A DNA stretch of 60,488 nucleotides from Fibrobacterota bacterium. GTDB taxonomy: Bacteria > Fibrobacterota > Chitinivibrionia > Chitinivibrionales > Chitinispirillaceae. The notes under the pieces are model-generated. The model searched no databases. It was not told the origin of the DNA and worked only from the letters and a program-made list of their open reading frames with translations. The DNA lies in contig JAEZKP010000066.1 of NCBI GenBank assembly GCA_023436145.1, positions 1 to 60,488 on the forward strand, given 5' to 3'. The translations under genes and the position numbers were made by a program. Below, piece by piece: positions 26,185 to 38,900 of the stretch (the first letter of the stretch is position 1; each line of letters opens with the position of its first letter).

Positions 26185-27462
26185 ATGAAAGATCTCTCCA
26201 GAAAAGCACGGTTCGATTACTCATTCTTTTTTGCCGCACTTGCATTATGGACTATCGGCTTCTTTCTGGTTTACAGTGCTACAATAATCCATGAATCAGG
26301 ACCTTTGGCCGGTCTTTATAAACAGCAGATAATCTGGATTATTATGGCGTTACTAATCATAATGGCTATAATTTCCATTCCGGGAAGATTCTTCTATGGA
26401 TTTGCCTATGTTTTGTATGGCGGATCAATCCTTTTACTGCTTATGGCACTGTTTATGGGTGTTTCTGCAAAGGGTGCAGAGCGGTGGGTTATGATTGCCG
26501 GATTTAAACTTCAGCCTTCTGAATTTGCAAAGATCGGTCTGTTGCTGGCTTTAGCACGTTATCTTTCGGAAAAAGAGGTCACCCTAACCAGAATCACTAG
26601 CTTTATAATGCCAATTATTCTTATCGGGATCCCTTTTGTTTTAGTATTAAAACAGCCGGATCTGGGTACTGCCGGTGTTTTTTGCGCAATGGCGCTTCCC
26701 ATGTTCTTCTGGGGTGGACTCACCATTCTGGAGGTCATTTATCTGGTATCTCCTTTAATCTCATTAATATTGTCGGCGGTTCCTCTCATACTATCGTTTG
26801 GAACTGAGCATGGTTGGGGTATTACCGGAGCTATTCCCTGGGGAGTATTTTTTGTGGCCCTCTGTGCATTGCTTTATTTCACCAGGCCATCTTTACTGGT
26901 GACCATCGGTGTGGTAGTCACCAATCTGCTTTCTGCTACCTTAATCACCATTGTATGGGGCTCATTTCTTAAAGATTACCAGAAAATGCGAGTGATAAGT
27001 TTTATTAACCCTCAGGCAGATCCTTTTGGTGCAGGTTATCAGGTAATTCAATCAAAGGTGGCTATAGGTTCAGGCAATCTGATGGGTAAGGGATTTCTTC
27101 AGGGCTCGCAAACCAAACTGTCTTTTCTTCCCGAGCAGCATACCGATTTTATTTTTTCAGTTCTGGGTGAGCAGTTCGGCTTTATCGGAAGCTCGTTTGT
27201 GATCCTTCTTTTTATGTTTCTTATTGTACGGGGATATATGATAACCCAGTCGATCCGTAACCGGTTTTTTAATCTGGTAGTGGTGGGCGCTGTTTCTATC
27301 ATAGCGTTTCATACTTTTGTCAATAGCGCCATGACTCTTGGAATGATGCCGGTTACCGGTATTCCTTTGCCATTTCTTAGCTACGGTGGCTCTTTTGCGC
27401 TGACCGTAGCCATGCTGGTAGGACTAGTTCTGAATACCAAAATGTCTGACCAGGATTTTTAG
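26185..27462 (+). CDS. mrdB: Peptidoglycan glycosyltransferase RodA
   Basis: A 425-residue SEDS-family membrane protein with about ten transmembrane segments. Family motifs: AERWVMIAGFKLQPSEFAKIG, LKQPDLGTAGVF, GSGNLMGKGFLQGSQTKLSFLPEQHTDFIF in pieces, and PVTGIPLPFLSYGGS near the end. It polymerises lipid II with PBP2. AAGGAATTTT lies before the ATG. Its stop abuts the stop of the convergent pyrD without a single spacer base and with no visible terminator. Confidence 0.97.
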   Translation: MKDLSRKARFDYSFFFAALALWTIGFFLVYSATIIHESGPLAGLYKQQIIWIIMALLIIMAIISIPGRFFYGFAYVLYGGSILLLLMALFMGVSAKGAERWVMIAGFKLQPSEFAKIGLLLALARYLSEKEVTLTRITSFIMPIILIGIPFVLVLKQPDLGTAGVFCAMALPMFFWGGLTILEVIYLVSPLISLILSAVPLILSFGTEHGWGITGAIPWGVFFVALCALLYFTRPSLLVTIGVVVTNLLSATLITIVWGSFLKDYQKMRVISFINPQADPFGAGYQVIQSKVAIGSGNLMGKGFLQGSQTKLSFLPEQHTDFIFSVLGEQFGFIGSSFVILLFMFLIVRGYMITQSIRNRFFNLVVVGAVSIIAFHTFVNSAMTLGMMPVTGIPLPFLSYGGSFALTVAMLVGLVLNTKMSDQDF

Positions 27463-28368
27463 TTATCGCAACAAACTATGAAAATCAGTGATTCTATTTA
27501 AATTCTCCTGCCGGATATAATCATTTATTCCTTTTAAAATTGAGGTGGCAATACCGGGGTCTACAAAATTACCGGTTCCAACCTGTATTGCAGATGCTCC
27601 TGCCATCAGGTATTGAAGTGCATCATCGGTATTCATAATCCCGCCAATTCCTATAACCGGAATGGAAATCGCCCGGCTAACCCGGTAAGTCATAGCCACT
27701 CCTACCGGTCTTATTGCAGGACCGGACAGCCCTCCGGTTCTCATGGGAAGAACGGGAGCTTTCTTTCTGACATCTATCACCATACCGATAAGCGTATTAA
27801 TACAGGAAACTGCATCTGCGCCGCCGTTTTGTGCAGCTTTGGCAATGGTAGTGATATCGGTGACATTAGGGGTGAGTTTTATAATTAAAGGTTTACCTGT
27901 GAGATGGCGCAGGTTGGTGGTCAGTTTTTCCACTAACTGCGGGTCGGTCCCGAAAGCCAGACCGCCATGCTTGACATTGGGGCAGGAGATGTTTACTTCA
28001 TAACCCCAGATTGATTCGCAGCTCTCCAGCTTTTCCACAATTTTGCAGTACTCCTCTTCAGTACTTCCTGCTATATTGGCCACTACTGCACAAGGCATTT
28101 TTGAGAGCCACTCCATTTTCTCTTTTAGAAACCGCTCCACACCCACATTGGCCAGTCCTATGGAATTGAGGATTCCTGATGGGGTTTCGATGATGCGGGG
28201 GATATCATTTCCAGGGCGGGGCTCAAGGGTAATAGCCTTGGTATAGATTGCCCCCAGGGCAGATATATCGATCAACTTCTCATATTCGCTGCCATAACCA
28301 AATGTTCCTGATGCCACTCCTACTGGATTGGGGAGTGTTGCAGATCCAATTTTTACAGAAAGATCCAT
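27463..28368 (-). CDS. pyrD: Dihydroorotate dehydrogenase, catalytic subunit (class 1B)
   Basis: A 301-residue TIM-barrel flavoenzyme that oxidises dihydroorotate to orotate in pyrimidine synthesis. Family features: NPVGVASGTFGYG near the start, GAIYTKAITLEPRPGN, EVNISCPNVKHGG with the class 1 catalytic cysteine region, LIIKLTPNVTD, and IGIGGIMNTDDALQYLMAGASAIQVGT. The class 1B assignment follows from the adjacent pyrK, 32 bases upstream on the same strand. ATG 28368 has GGAG 8 bases before it. Confidence 0.96.
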   Translation of the reverse strand: MDLSVKIGSATLPNPVGVASGTFGYGSEYEKLIDISALGAIYTKAITLEPRPGNDIPRIIETPSGILNSIGLANVGVERFLKEKMEWLSKMPCAVVANIAGSTEEEYCKIVEKLESCESIWGYEVNISCPNVKHGGLAFGTDPQLVEKLTTNLRHLTGKPLIIKLTPNVTDITTIAKAAQNGGADAVSCINTLIGMVIDVRKKAPVLPMRTGGLSGPAIRPVGVAMTYRVSRAISIPVIGIGGIMNTDDALQYLMAGASAIQVGTGNFVDPGIATSILKGINDYIRQENLNRITDFHSLLR

Positions 28369-28400
28369 TCAATGCTCCATTTATGTATGCATTTATTTTT

Positions 28401-29174
28401 TCACCAGACCATGTCGTAAGCGGAAAACACCGGTCCTTCTTTACAGGCTCTGGCATAACCGGGAGACTGTTTCACTTTGACTGCACAGCCCATGCACGCA
28501 CCTACTCCACAAGCCATGATCTGTTCAACAGAAACCCAGCTGGTTGAGCCGTTTTTCTGGGCCAGCTGATAGCAGGCATGCAGCATGGGGTGTGGTCCAC
28601 AGCTATAGAAGACCGATTCTGTTGCAATAGATGGCCATATGGATAATAAATAATCGCTTACTGTTCCTTTAAACCCTTTACTTCCGTCATCTGTGCAGAT
28701 TAAAGGATCCAATGCATAGAACTCATCACTCTGAGGAATGAAATGTTCATTTCTGCAGCCAAAAATAAATTTAGTTACCTGGTTCGATTCTTTGAGAGTT
28801 CTGCAGAGAAAAAGTATGGGACCTAACCCGATTCCACCGGCAATCAGTATTGCTGGCTGATTTTTCTGAGGCAATGGAAAACTGTTCCCCAAAGGAGCGA
28901 TTACATCTATTTTTTCCCCGGGAATTTTGGCTGCAAGCAGATCGGTTCCTTTACCTTTGCGTTGGAAAATGATGGAGGCGGAATTTAGCTGAGCATTAAA
29001 TGAGGAAAAGGCAAATGGTCGGCGCAGCAGCGGAACAGAAGAATCGCTAATTCGAATAGTAAGGAACTGTCCGGCTCTGGGTTTGATTAATCCGGTTTCC
29101 CAGGAAAAATCCAGTTGGTAGAAATCCTGACATAACTTGTTATTTTTAATAATGGTTGCAGAGAATTGTTTCAT
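28401..29174 (-). CDS. pyrK: Dihydroorotate dehydrogenase electron-transfer subunit PyrK
   Basis: A 257-residue ferredoxin-reductase-type subunit that carries FAD and a 2Fe-2S cluster and passes electrons from PyrD to NAD+. FAD-binding LTIRISDSSVPLLRRPFAFSS is followed by the NAD-binding glycine motif ILIAGGIGLGPILFL. The C-terminal cluster ligands are visible as C-G-V-G-A-C-M-G-C and a later C in RACKEGPVF. The start is ATG 29174; a GTG four codons earlier is possible. pyrK-pyrD are one operon. Confidence 0.94.
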   Translation of the reverse strand: MKQFSATIIKNNKLCQDFYQLDFSWETGLIKPRAGQFLTIRISDSSVPLLRRPFAFSSFNAQLNSASIIFQRKGKGTDLLAAKIPGEKIDVIAPLGNSFPLPQKNQPAILIAGGIGLGPILFLCRTLKESNQVTKFIFGCRNEHFIPQSDEFYALDPLICTDDGSKGFKGTVSDYLLSIWPSIATESVFYSCGPHPMLHACYQLAQKNGSTSWVSVEQIMACGVGACMGCAVKVKQSPGYARACKEGPVFSAYDMVW

Positions 29175-29297
29175 TGACTTATCCACACTTATTTCGATTA
29201 ATCTAACCTTTTGTTGGAAAGATAGAAAATAAATGTTGGTTTGGAGCTCCGGGAGTTCTGGGAATTAATAAAGGGAAATCGTGGTTGGAGGTGAGCA

Positions 29298-29327
29298 TAA
29301 AAAATGGCCAGCAGAAAATTCTGGCCA
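29298..29327 (-). terminator. Rho-independent terminator of the DUF1540 gene
   Basis: On the minus strand TGGCCAG, a 9-base loop, CTGGCCA, followed by ATTTTTTATG. It is located 45 bases past the stop of the double-DUF1540 gene and before pyrK, so it separates the two. Confidence 0.75.
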
Positions 29328-29372
29328 AATTAAGAGGAATTGTTTCAAAAGAAGTAAAAGGAAGGTGGTGTT

Positions 29373-29663
29373 TTATTTTCTTCTTTTAAAAGTTCCGCAG
29401 TCGGCATGATCTCTGTTGACTATCACATGAATTCCGGAAGCAGTGCATTCAAAGGATTGGTTATATTCGCATTCGAAGACTTTACAGGCTCCTACACATC
29501 CGGTAACACTGTTATAACCGCCTTTATCCAGAGTGGTATAGAAGGTATCGCAACAAGGTTCTTCATCTCCGATTGTAATTGCAGGAGTATGACATTTGCC
29601 ATCCTTGTTGTAAGTACACTGGACTGCTTGACAATCGATTATTTTGGGCATTTCGCTAGCCAT
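29373..29663 (-). CDS. Small protein with two DUF1540 cysteine motifs
   Basis: A 96-residue cysteine-rich protein without signal peptide. Two tandem DUF1540-like motifs are visible: IDCQAVQCTYNKDGKCHTPAI ending in CCDTF minus its last residues, and ACKVFECEYNQSFECTASGI ending in CGTF. The Cys spacing (C-x4-C-x6-C...C) suggests a metal-binding role, perhaps zinc, by inference. ATG 29663 has a perfect AAGGAGA upstream; the frame open beyond it is ignored. It is divergent from the giant TPR gene and shares a 301-base upstream region with it. Confidence 0.85.
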   Translation of the reverse strand: MASEMPKIIDCQAVQCTYNKDGKCHTPAITIGDEEPCCDTFYTTLDKGGYNSVTGCVGACKVFECEYNQSFECTASGIHVIVNRDHADCGTFKRRK

Positions 29664-29964
29664 GTAACTCTCCTTGCAAAGCGTGTGTGTTATCTGTTTT
29701 ATTTTGCTTGAGAACACTGTTTCATTTGCTGGAGAGTAAAAAAAGCAATAAACATACCACCACCTAAAAGCAGTCACAGTTAATTGTGTTTTATTCAAAA
29801 GAATGTTTCAATACTATAGGCAACTCATGTATATTTATTGAAATTCTCAATTCATCTCTGTTTTAATAATTCAAGGGTGATAAAAGCACTATCATTGTTG
29901 GTTTATTTTGAAAAAAATTAAATCGTATAAATCGGGCATTTTTGAAGTCTGGAGGAAATTGCAT
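29664..29964. other. Divergent regulatory region between DUF1540 and giant TPR genes
   Basis: No gene. A weak sigma-70-like element pointing right is TTGAAA (29838-29843), 18 bases, TTTAAT (29862-29867), about 100 bases before the TPR start codon. The region is AT-rich. A TTG at 29908 in the TPR frame is not used as the start because ATG 29965 has a strong ribosome site. Confidence 0.4.
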
Positions 29965-32900
29965 ATGAGTACCCGTTCAACCACGCTTGGTATTCGTCTG
30001 ATGGCATTATTGGCAGTCTTGGGCAAATTCAGTATCGCAGATGATGCTTTTGATAAATTGTTCGGTGCTGGTAACTACAACGAGGCAATAAAATATGCCG
30101 ATGAAAAAATTCCCATCGGAGAGCGAGATGCTTCCATCTGGGCTAAGCTGGGGATAGCTCATGAAGGTCAGGAAATGATTGAAAAAGCTCTGGCCTGCTA
30201 CATGGTTGCTATTCGAAACGATGCTAAAAACTATGAAGCGCATCTGGGTGCTGCCCGAATAAACAATAATCTCAATCAGCACGAAAACGGCTTGGATATG
30301 GCTAAAAAAGCTTTAGCCATCAAAACTACTGGTGAAGCCAGCTGGGAATATGCCAGGGCTTGTCTTGCACTGAAAAGCCCTGAAACCAAAGCAGCTCTGG
30401 AAAAAGTAGTTGAAACCGATAAGGCCAATGCAATAGCCAACCGTGAGCTGGGAAATATCTATTACAAAGAGAAAAATTTTGAAAAAGCACTGCCGCTTTT
30501 AAAAAATGCCTATAATTCCCAAACTGATGGTGAAACTGCCTTTAAATTGGCTACTGCTTATCAGAAACAGCAAAATTCCGATTCTGCTGCACATTATTTC
30601 AAGGAAGCAACCAGGGACAAAAATTTTAAAGATTCTGATGAAGCAGGTCTTGAACTCTCAAGAATTTATTACAAACAGGAAAAGTTCAGTGCAGCTTCTG
30701 AGGAGTATGGAAAACTGAAAGTTGCCTCATTAAATGCTGATGATCTTTACAAATTCGGGCACAGTCTATCTAAAGCCGGAGCCTCTAAAGATTCGATCGC
30801 CTCGGTTTTGGAGGCTGCTGTAGCAAAGTATGGTTCTTCGGTTTCAAGAGAAGCTTTATTAGCCAGAGAGAAAGTGGGAAAAGCAAAACTTGAAAAGAAA
30901 TCATATCAGGACGCGCTGGACCATTTTCTGGTAATAAGCAAAGCTGACCCTCAGGGTAAAATTGTTCAGAACCAATCGTTTCTGATTGCAGAGGCTTATG
31001 ATGGACTTGGTGACAGGCAAAAAGCCATTCCCATGCTGGAAAAGGTAATCGCTTCAGATAAAAACAATGTTGAAGCCTACGCCAGGCTGGCTGATCTTTA
31101 TACCAAAGAGAAATTGGGTGATAAAGCCCAGCAGGTCTATGAAAAATTACTCTCTTTACAACCCAATAATCCAAAAGTCTACATGTCTTTAGGAGAATAC
31201 AGCTATAAAACCAGAAAATTTGAGGATGCCCTCAAGTATTACCAGAAAAGTTTCACTCTCGAACAAAATGCTGATGCAGCACAGGGAATGATGAATGCCG
31301 CATGGGAATTGAAAAAGTTCGACCTGGCTGCGGATGCTGCAGAATCTGCACTTCATAAAGATCCCTCACTTAAAGAACCTCAGGTTATTCTGGCAAAAAT
31401 TCATCTTCAGAACAAAAACTATACTGCAGCACAGCAGATTCTGGAAAAATTAACAAAAGCAGATAAATCGGATAAAGAGATCTGGACCCAGTTGGCTACC
31501 TGCTACGAACAAACCAAAAATAGTGCAAAGCTGGCTGAAGCCGATAAGATCATAATGGGTCTGGATAAAAAGAATGTGGTGTCCAGACAAAGATATGCTG
31601 CTTTCACACTCTCTTCCAGCGATTTTAAAGAAGCATTGCAAACCTATAAAGATCTGGCTTCATTAACTCCAAGAGATGCTGATGTTTTTAAGAATCTCTA
31701 TACCATCTCCCTTAAGCTTAATAATAAGGATGATGCTGCAAATTACCTGGAAAGATATCTGAAATTAATGCCTAAAGATGCGGCTGCGCATAAGGATTTG
31801 GGAAATCTTCTGTTCGAAAAGAAAAATTCAGCTGCAGCTCTGGCTTCTTATCGCGCTGCACTGGCAATCGATCCAGCAATCAAAGGGTTTTACAAAACTT
31901 ATGTAGAACTGGTCATGGCTCAGGAGCCTCCTTCAAAACCTCTTCCCAAAGGGAAAAAGACTCTGGATGAGGAAATTTTCGAAGCCCTCAACGCTGCAGT
32001 TACTGCTGGTGAAGCAGATGAAAAAATCTGTACAGATTTGGCTGAAATTCATTTAAAAAGAAAAAATTATGCAGCTGCCAGCGATCTTTACCAGAAAGCT
32101 TTGCAGCTTAACCCCAAGAATACAGCTAATCTCTCTGCACTGGCTTCCTGTCAGGCGAAAGCCGGGAAAACTGAAGAGGCCATAATTTCCTATGAACAGG
32201 TAACCACTTTAAATCAATCCAGCGTTGATGAGTTGAAGGTTCTTGGGGAGTTATATAATAAGAGTGGAAAAAAAGATCAGGCAATTTCCAGCTATAAAAA
32301 ATATCTGGATAAGAAATCTGAATCTGCAATTGCCAACATGGTTGCAGAATATGAGTTTGAAAAGAAAAATTATAACGAGGCAGTAAAATATTACCAGAAA
32401 GTATCCGGAAAACAAGCCAAAGCCCCTCTTTACCTGCTCCATTATGGAACTGCCGCTTACCAGGGAAATGATTTAAAGAAGGCTTCACAGCTTTTCGAGG
32501 AACTTACCACTGTCAATCCAAAGGATCCGGAACCTTTCAAAACACTTTATGAGATCGCCCTTAAGGAGAAAAATCAGCAGCAGGCAACTGAAAATCTGCA
32601 AAAATACTGTAGTCTCAAACCTACTGATACTCCAATGCTTCTGGTTCTGGCAAATCTTTATTATGATATGAAAAATACCAATGGCGCACTGGAAACCTTT
32701 AAAGCGGTTTTCAAAGCAGACCCCAAAGCGAAGGGATTATACAAAAGATATTTGGAACTTCTGGAGAAAAATGGTACAGCAGAAGAAAAAATTCTTGCTC
32801 TGAACGGAGCTGTTGATGCCGGAGAAGCCGATGTGGGTATCTATATCCAACTGGGTGATCTTTTTAAAAAGGCGGGTAATTATGCAAAAGCAATACCTTG

Positions 32901-35900
32901 CTATGAAAAGGCTTCACAACTGGATGCAAAAAATACCGCTGTGCTCAGTGCTTTAGCAGAGTGTCAGGTAAAGACCGAATCCACTGCTGCAGCTATTTTG
33001 ACTTATGAGCAAGCGGTGGCCATGAACCCCAATGCTAATCATGAATATAAAATTCTGGGTGACCTATACAAAAAAGACAAAAAAAATGAAGCTGCAATAA
33101 AAAATTATAAGAAATACCTGGAAAAAAACAGCGATAACAGCCTGGCTAAGGAGATTGGTGAATACTCTTTCTCCCAGAAAAATTACACGGATGCAATCAA
33201 GTATCTGGGGATGGTTTCTGGTGCGGAAGCCGAGAAAATCGAATTTCTTAAAATGTATGCAGATGCCCATTATCTTAATAAGGATGAAGCCAAGGCATAC
33301 GATATTTACCGTAAACTGGCAGAAAAAGAAACTGCCGATGCCGACATTTTTCAGAAATTATATGAGATTGCAGGTAAGTTGGGCACTAAAGAAAACGTTC
33401 TTACCTATCTAAGTAAATATGCAGCTTTAAAACCAACTGATGTTCAGGCTCAACGTACTCTGGGGGATAAACTCTACGAGAAGAAAGACAGCTCCGGAGC
33501 ACTTGCGGCTTATAAAGCAGTTCTCAAGGCTGATCCTAAAGCAAAAGGTTTCTATCAAAAGTATACAGAGCTTCTGACTGGATCAGGTGCCAAGGATGAA
33601 GAGATCGCAGCTGCGCTTCTGGCCGGAATAAGTGCCGGTGAAGCAAATGTAAGAATGTACCGGGACCTGGCTGATATCTACAGTAAACAGGGAAATCACC
33701 TCAAAGCTGTTGAGATGTACGAGAAAGCTTCACAGCTTGATACCAAAAATGTGGACCTCATCACTGCCCTTGGTGAAGCTCAGGCTAAGAGCGGAAACAA
33801 CAGCGCTGCAATCATGACCTACGAACAGGCGGTGGCCATGAATCCCCAGGCAAACAGAGAATTCAGAATCCTGGGCGATCTTTACAAGAAGGATAAAAAG
33901 CAGGAATCTGCAATTAAAAATTACAAAAAATACCTGGAGAAAAACCATGAGAATGATCTGGCCAGACAGGTTGGTGAATTCGCCTATTCTCAGAAAAATT
34001 ATGCTGAGGTCATAAAATATTTGGGCATGGTGGAGGGTTCTGCTGCTGAAAATCCGGCATTACTCAAAATGCTCGCTGATGCTTATCATAATAGTAAAGA
34101 TGACCAGAAAGCATACGAAATACTTAAGAAACTTAATGTGAAGTTACCCTCTGATGCCGATATAGTTAAAAAGCTTTATGAAATCGCCGCAAAAACCGGA
34201 AAAGATGATGAGTATCTCTCTTATCTTAAAAAGTATGTAGGTTTAAAACCGACTGATGTTGAGGCACTTCGTACTTTAGGTGATAAACTTTATGAGAAAA
34301 AAGACAGTTCCGGGGCACTGGTTGCTTACAGAGCAGTTCTAAAGATCGATCCCAAAGCAAAAGGATTTTACAAGCGCTATGCAGAACTGATCATGAAACT
34401 TTCGACCAGTGATGAAGAACTGGTGGCAGTGTTGAGTGCAGGTATCGCCGCCGGGGAAGCTGATAACAGTATGTATCAGCGGCTAGCCTCTATATATAGT
34501 AAACAGGGTAACCACGCTAAAGCTGTTGAAATGTACGAGAAGGCATCCCAGCTTGATACTAAAAATGTCGAACTGATTTCCCTGCTGGGTGAAGCCCAGG
34601 CTAAAAGTGGTAATACCAGTGCTGCTATTATGACCTATGAGCAGGCGGTGGCAATGAATCCCCAGGCGAACAGGGAGTTTAAAATTCTGGGTGATCTTTA
34701 CAAAAAAGACAAAAAGCAGGACGCGGCCATCAAAAACTATAAGAAATATCTGGAGAAAAACAGCGATAACGGCCTGGCCAGAGAAATTGGAGAATTCGCA
34801 TATTCAACCAAAAATTATGCCGATGTAATTAAATACCTGGGTATGGTCAGTGGGGCTGATGCTGAGAATCCGGCACTTTTGAAGATGTATGCTGACGCTT
34901 GTTATCAGAGTAAAGATGAAGCTAAAGCTTTCGATATCTACAAAAAACTGGCTCAAAAAACTACTACAGATGCAGAAGTATTTAATAAGCTTTATGAAAT
35001 TGCAGGTAAACTGGGAGTAAAAGAGGAATCCCTTGTATATCTCAAAAAGTATACTGCTTTAAAACCTTCTGATGTAGAGGCCCAGCGAACATTGGGAGAT
35101 ATCCTTTATGACAAAAAAGATAATGCCGGAGCGCTTGCTGCTTACCGTGCAGTAATTAAAACCGATCCGCAAGCTAAGGGATTCTACAAAAAATATGCAG
35201 AACTGGTCATGAACTCTGATGCCAAAGATGAAGAAGTCGTAGCTGTTTTAAATGCCGGTATTTCAGCCGGGGAAGCTGATTTCAATATGTATAAACGACT
35301 TGCTTCCATTTATAGCAAACAGGGCAACCATATTAAAGCTGTTGGACTGTATGAAAAGGCTTCTCAGCTTGATCCCAAAAATATTGAAGTAATCTCTTTT
35401 CTGGGAGAATCACAGGCTAAAAGCGGGAATACCAGTGCAGCTATAATGACTTATGAACAGGCTGTTGCTATGAACCCTAAGGCCAACAAAGAGTTCAAAC
35501 TGCTTGGTGATCTTTATAAAAAAGATAAGAAGACCGAATCTGCGATCAAGAATTATAAAAAATATCTGGAAAATAACAGTGATAATGAGCTGGCCAGAGA
35601 AATAGGCGAATTTGCATATGCTCAGAAAAATTATGGTGAAGCAATCAAGTATCTGGGTATGGTAAGTGGGGCTGCTGCAGAAAATCCATCTCTATTGAAA
35701 ATGTATGCAGATGCTTACCGTCAGGTAAAAGATGATGCTAAAGCATATGAAATTTTCAAGAAAATGGCAGAAAAAGCTCCATCCAATGCCGATGTATTTA
35801 AAAATCTATACGAAATTGCAGAAAAAACAGGTAAGAGTGAAGAACATCTTGTTTATCTTAAAAAATATGCGGCGTTAAAACCGGCAGATGTCCAGGCACA

Positions 35901-38900
35901 GCGTACTTTGGGCGATAAGCTTTTTGAGAAAAAGGATAATGCTGGTGCAATGGCGGCTTACAGAGCGGTGCTTAAAGCAGATCCACAGGCCACCGGTTTT
36001 TATAAGAAGTATGCCGAACTGGTCATGAATTCAGCGGCTAAAGATGAAGAGGTGGCAGTTGTTCTCAATGCAGGAATTGCGCTTGGCGAAGCAGATTTTA
36101 AAATGTATGAGCGGCTTGCCTCAATCTATGGTAAACAGGGTAATCATGCCAGAGCAGTTGAGATGTATGAGAAAGCATCACAGCTTGATCCTAAAAATAT
36201 GGAGATACTGACTTTACTTGCTGAATCACAGGCAAAAAGCGGCAAAATTAACGGTGCTATTTTGACTTATGAGCAAGCTATAGCCATGAATCCGCAGGCA
36301 TCCAAAGAATATAAAACTCTGGGTGATCTTTACAAAAAAGACAAAAAGCAGGAATCTGCAATCAAGAATTACAAAAAATACCTGGAGAAAAATGCTGACA
36401 GTGATCTGGCAAAAGAGGTCGGAGAATATGCTTTCCAGCAGAAAAACTATGAAGAGGCTATCAAATACCTTTCCATGGTAAGTGGCAAGGATGCATACGA
36501 TCCAGCTTTACTCAAAAAATTCGGTGAAGCATGTTATCAGGTCAAAGATTATCAGAAAGCTCATAAGGTTTTCAAACAGCTTGCCGAAAGGGCTCCCACT
36601 GATGCTGATGTTATGATCAGTCTCTATGATATTGCTGGTAAGATCGGATCAAATGACGAGGCTCTTGGTTATCTGAAAAAGTACACTGCTTTGAAACCGG
36701 CTGATGTGCAAAAGCAGAAGCAACTGGGCGATGCTCTCTATGAAAGAAAAGATAATGCCGGTGCGGTTGCTGCTTACAGTGCCGTATTAAAAGCAGACCC
36801 ATCTGCTAAAGGATTCTTCAAAAAATATGCAGAAATCGTAATGAAAAGTGGAAAGGACCAGGAGATTGTCACCGTTCTTAATGCTGCGATTGCTGCAGGC
36901 GAAGCCGATGCGGAAATGTATGTAAAGCTGGGCTCCATCTATTTTAATCAGGGTAATTTTATTAAAGCAGTTGATATGTACGATAAGGCAAGTCAGCTAA
37001 ACCCCAAAGATGGTTCTTTATTGATTAAACTTGCGCAGTCTCAGGCAAAAAGTGGTGCACTCAATGCTGCTGTCTTAACCTACGAGCAGGCAGTAGCTAT
37101 GAATCCAAATGCCGATGAAGAATATAAGGCGCTTGGCGATCTGTACATGCAGCAGAAAAAGACTGACGCTGCTATCAAGTCCTATAAAAAATATCTGGAA
37201 AAAAGTCAGAGTAATGATATTGCCAGACTTGTAGGAGAACATGCCCTCAATAATAAAAACTACAATGAAGCTGTCAAGTATCTGGCAATGGTCACCGGAG
37301 CCGATGCTTCCGACAAAAATCATCTGATGAAATTTGCCATGGCCTGCTATCAGGCTAAAGATGAGTTCAGAGCTTATCAGCTTTTCAAACAACTGGCCAA
37401 CATTACTCCTCAGGATCCAGTTGTCTTCGAAAAGCTATATGAGATTGCCGGCCGTGCAGGTACAAAAGATGAAGTTCTCACCTATTTGAAAAAGTATGCA
37501 TCACTAAAGCCTGCCGATGCAAAGGCTCAGATAACTCTGGGAGACATGCTTCTGGAAAAGAAAGATGAATCAGGGGCTCTTAGTGCTTATCGGGCTGCTC
37601 TGAAGGCTGATTCTTCCGCTAAAGGCTTTTACAAGAAGTATGCTGAGCTGGTCATTAAATCCGGTACTGATGCTGAGAAGGTAGTGGCAATTAATGGGGC
37701 CATAAAACAGGGTGATGCTGATGCCAGAATGTATAAGGTGCTGGCTGATATTTACAGCTCACAGAATCTTCTGGATAAAGCCATTGCCATGTATGACAAG
37801 GCTGCTCAGCTTGACACCAAAAATCCTCATCTGCTGACCTCTCTTGCTGAATGTCAACTCAAGAAGGGTGCGGTGAATGAAGCCATTCTTACTCTGGAAC
37901 AGGCTGTGGCTATCAATCCCACTGCAAACCAGGAATACAGACAGTTAGGGGATCTATATCTCAAGCAGAACAAAACCGAGTCTGCTTTGAAATATTATAA
38001 AAAGTATCTGGATAAAAATCCTGCTGATGACCAGGTTGCTCTGATCGTGGGACAACAGGCTTATAAAACTAAAAATTACCAGGATGCAGTTAAATTTCTG
38101 GGGATGGTAAAGGGTGCGGAAAGTAAAAAAGCCTCTTTCCTTGCTATGTATGGTGATGCTGCATTTGAAGTAAAAGATTATCCCAGGGCTCTTATTATCT
38201 ATAAAGATCTTGCTTTGTTAACCCCAAAAGATGCTGAAATTTTCAAGCGTCTCTTTGAGATCAGCACCAAAACTGGTGCTTCTGAAGATGCTCTGAATTA
38301 TCTGAAGAAGTTTACTGCTTTAAAACCGGCAGATGCTGAGGCTCAGAAAGATCTGGGAGATGCTCTTTATGAAAGAAAAGATTTTGCTGGAGCTTTTGCT
38401 GCCTATCAGAGAGCCCTCACTTATAATCCAAAAATCAAAGGTTTTTATAAAAAGTATGTCGAACTGGTCTTGAAATATGGAAAACCTCAGGACAAGCTGC
38501 CTGCACTGCAAGGAGCTATAAATGCCGGGGAAGCGGATGTCTCCATTTACAGTCAGCTTGGCGAGATCTACAGTGGTCTTAAAAACTATCCAAAAGCCAT
38601 TGAAATGTATGAAAAAGCATCTCAACTTGATCCCAAAAATGCGGATGTGCTTTCATCGCTGGCTGAATGCCAGGTGAAAAAAGGCGACCTCAAAAGTGCT
38701 GCTTTGACATACGAGCAGGCATTGGCCATGAATCCTAATGCTGTAAACGAGTATAAGCAACTTGGAGATTTATACATGCAGCAGAAAAAGACTGATGCTG
38801 CTGTGTCGGCTTACAAAAAATACATTGATAAGGCACCATCTGATTATGCAGTAGCTAAATTGGTTGCCAGAAGCTACTATGCTGCCAAAGATTTCAGTAA

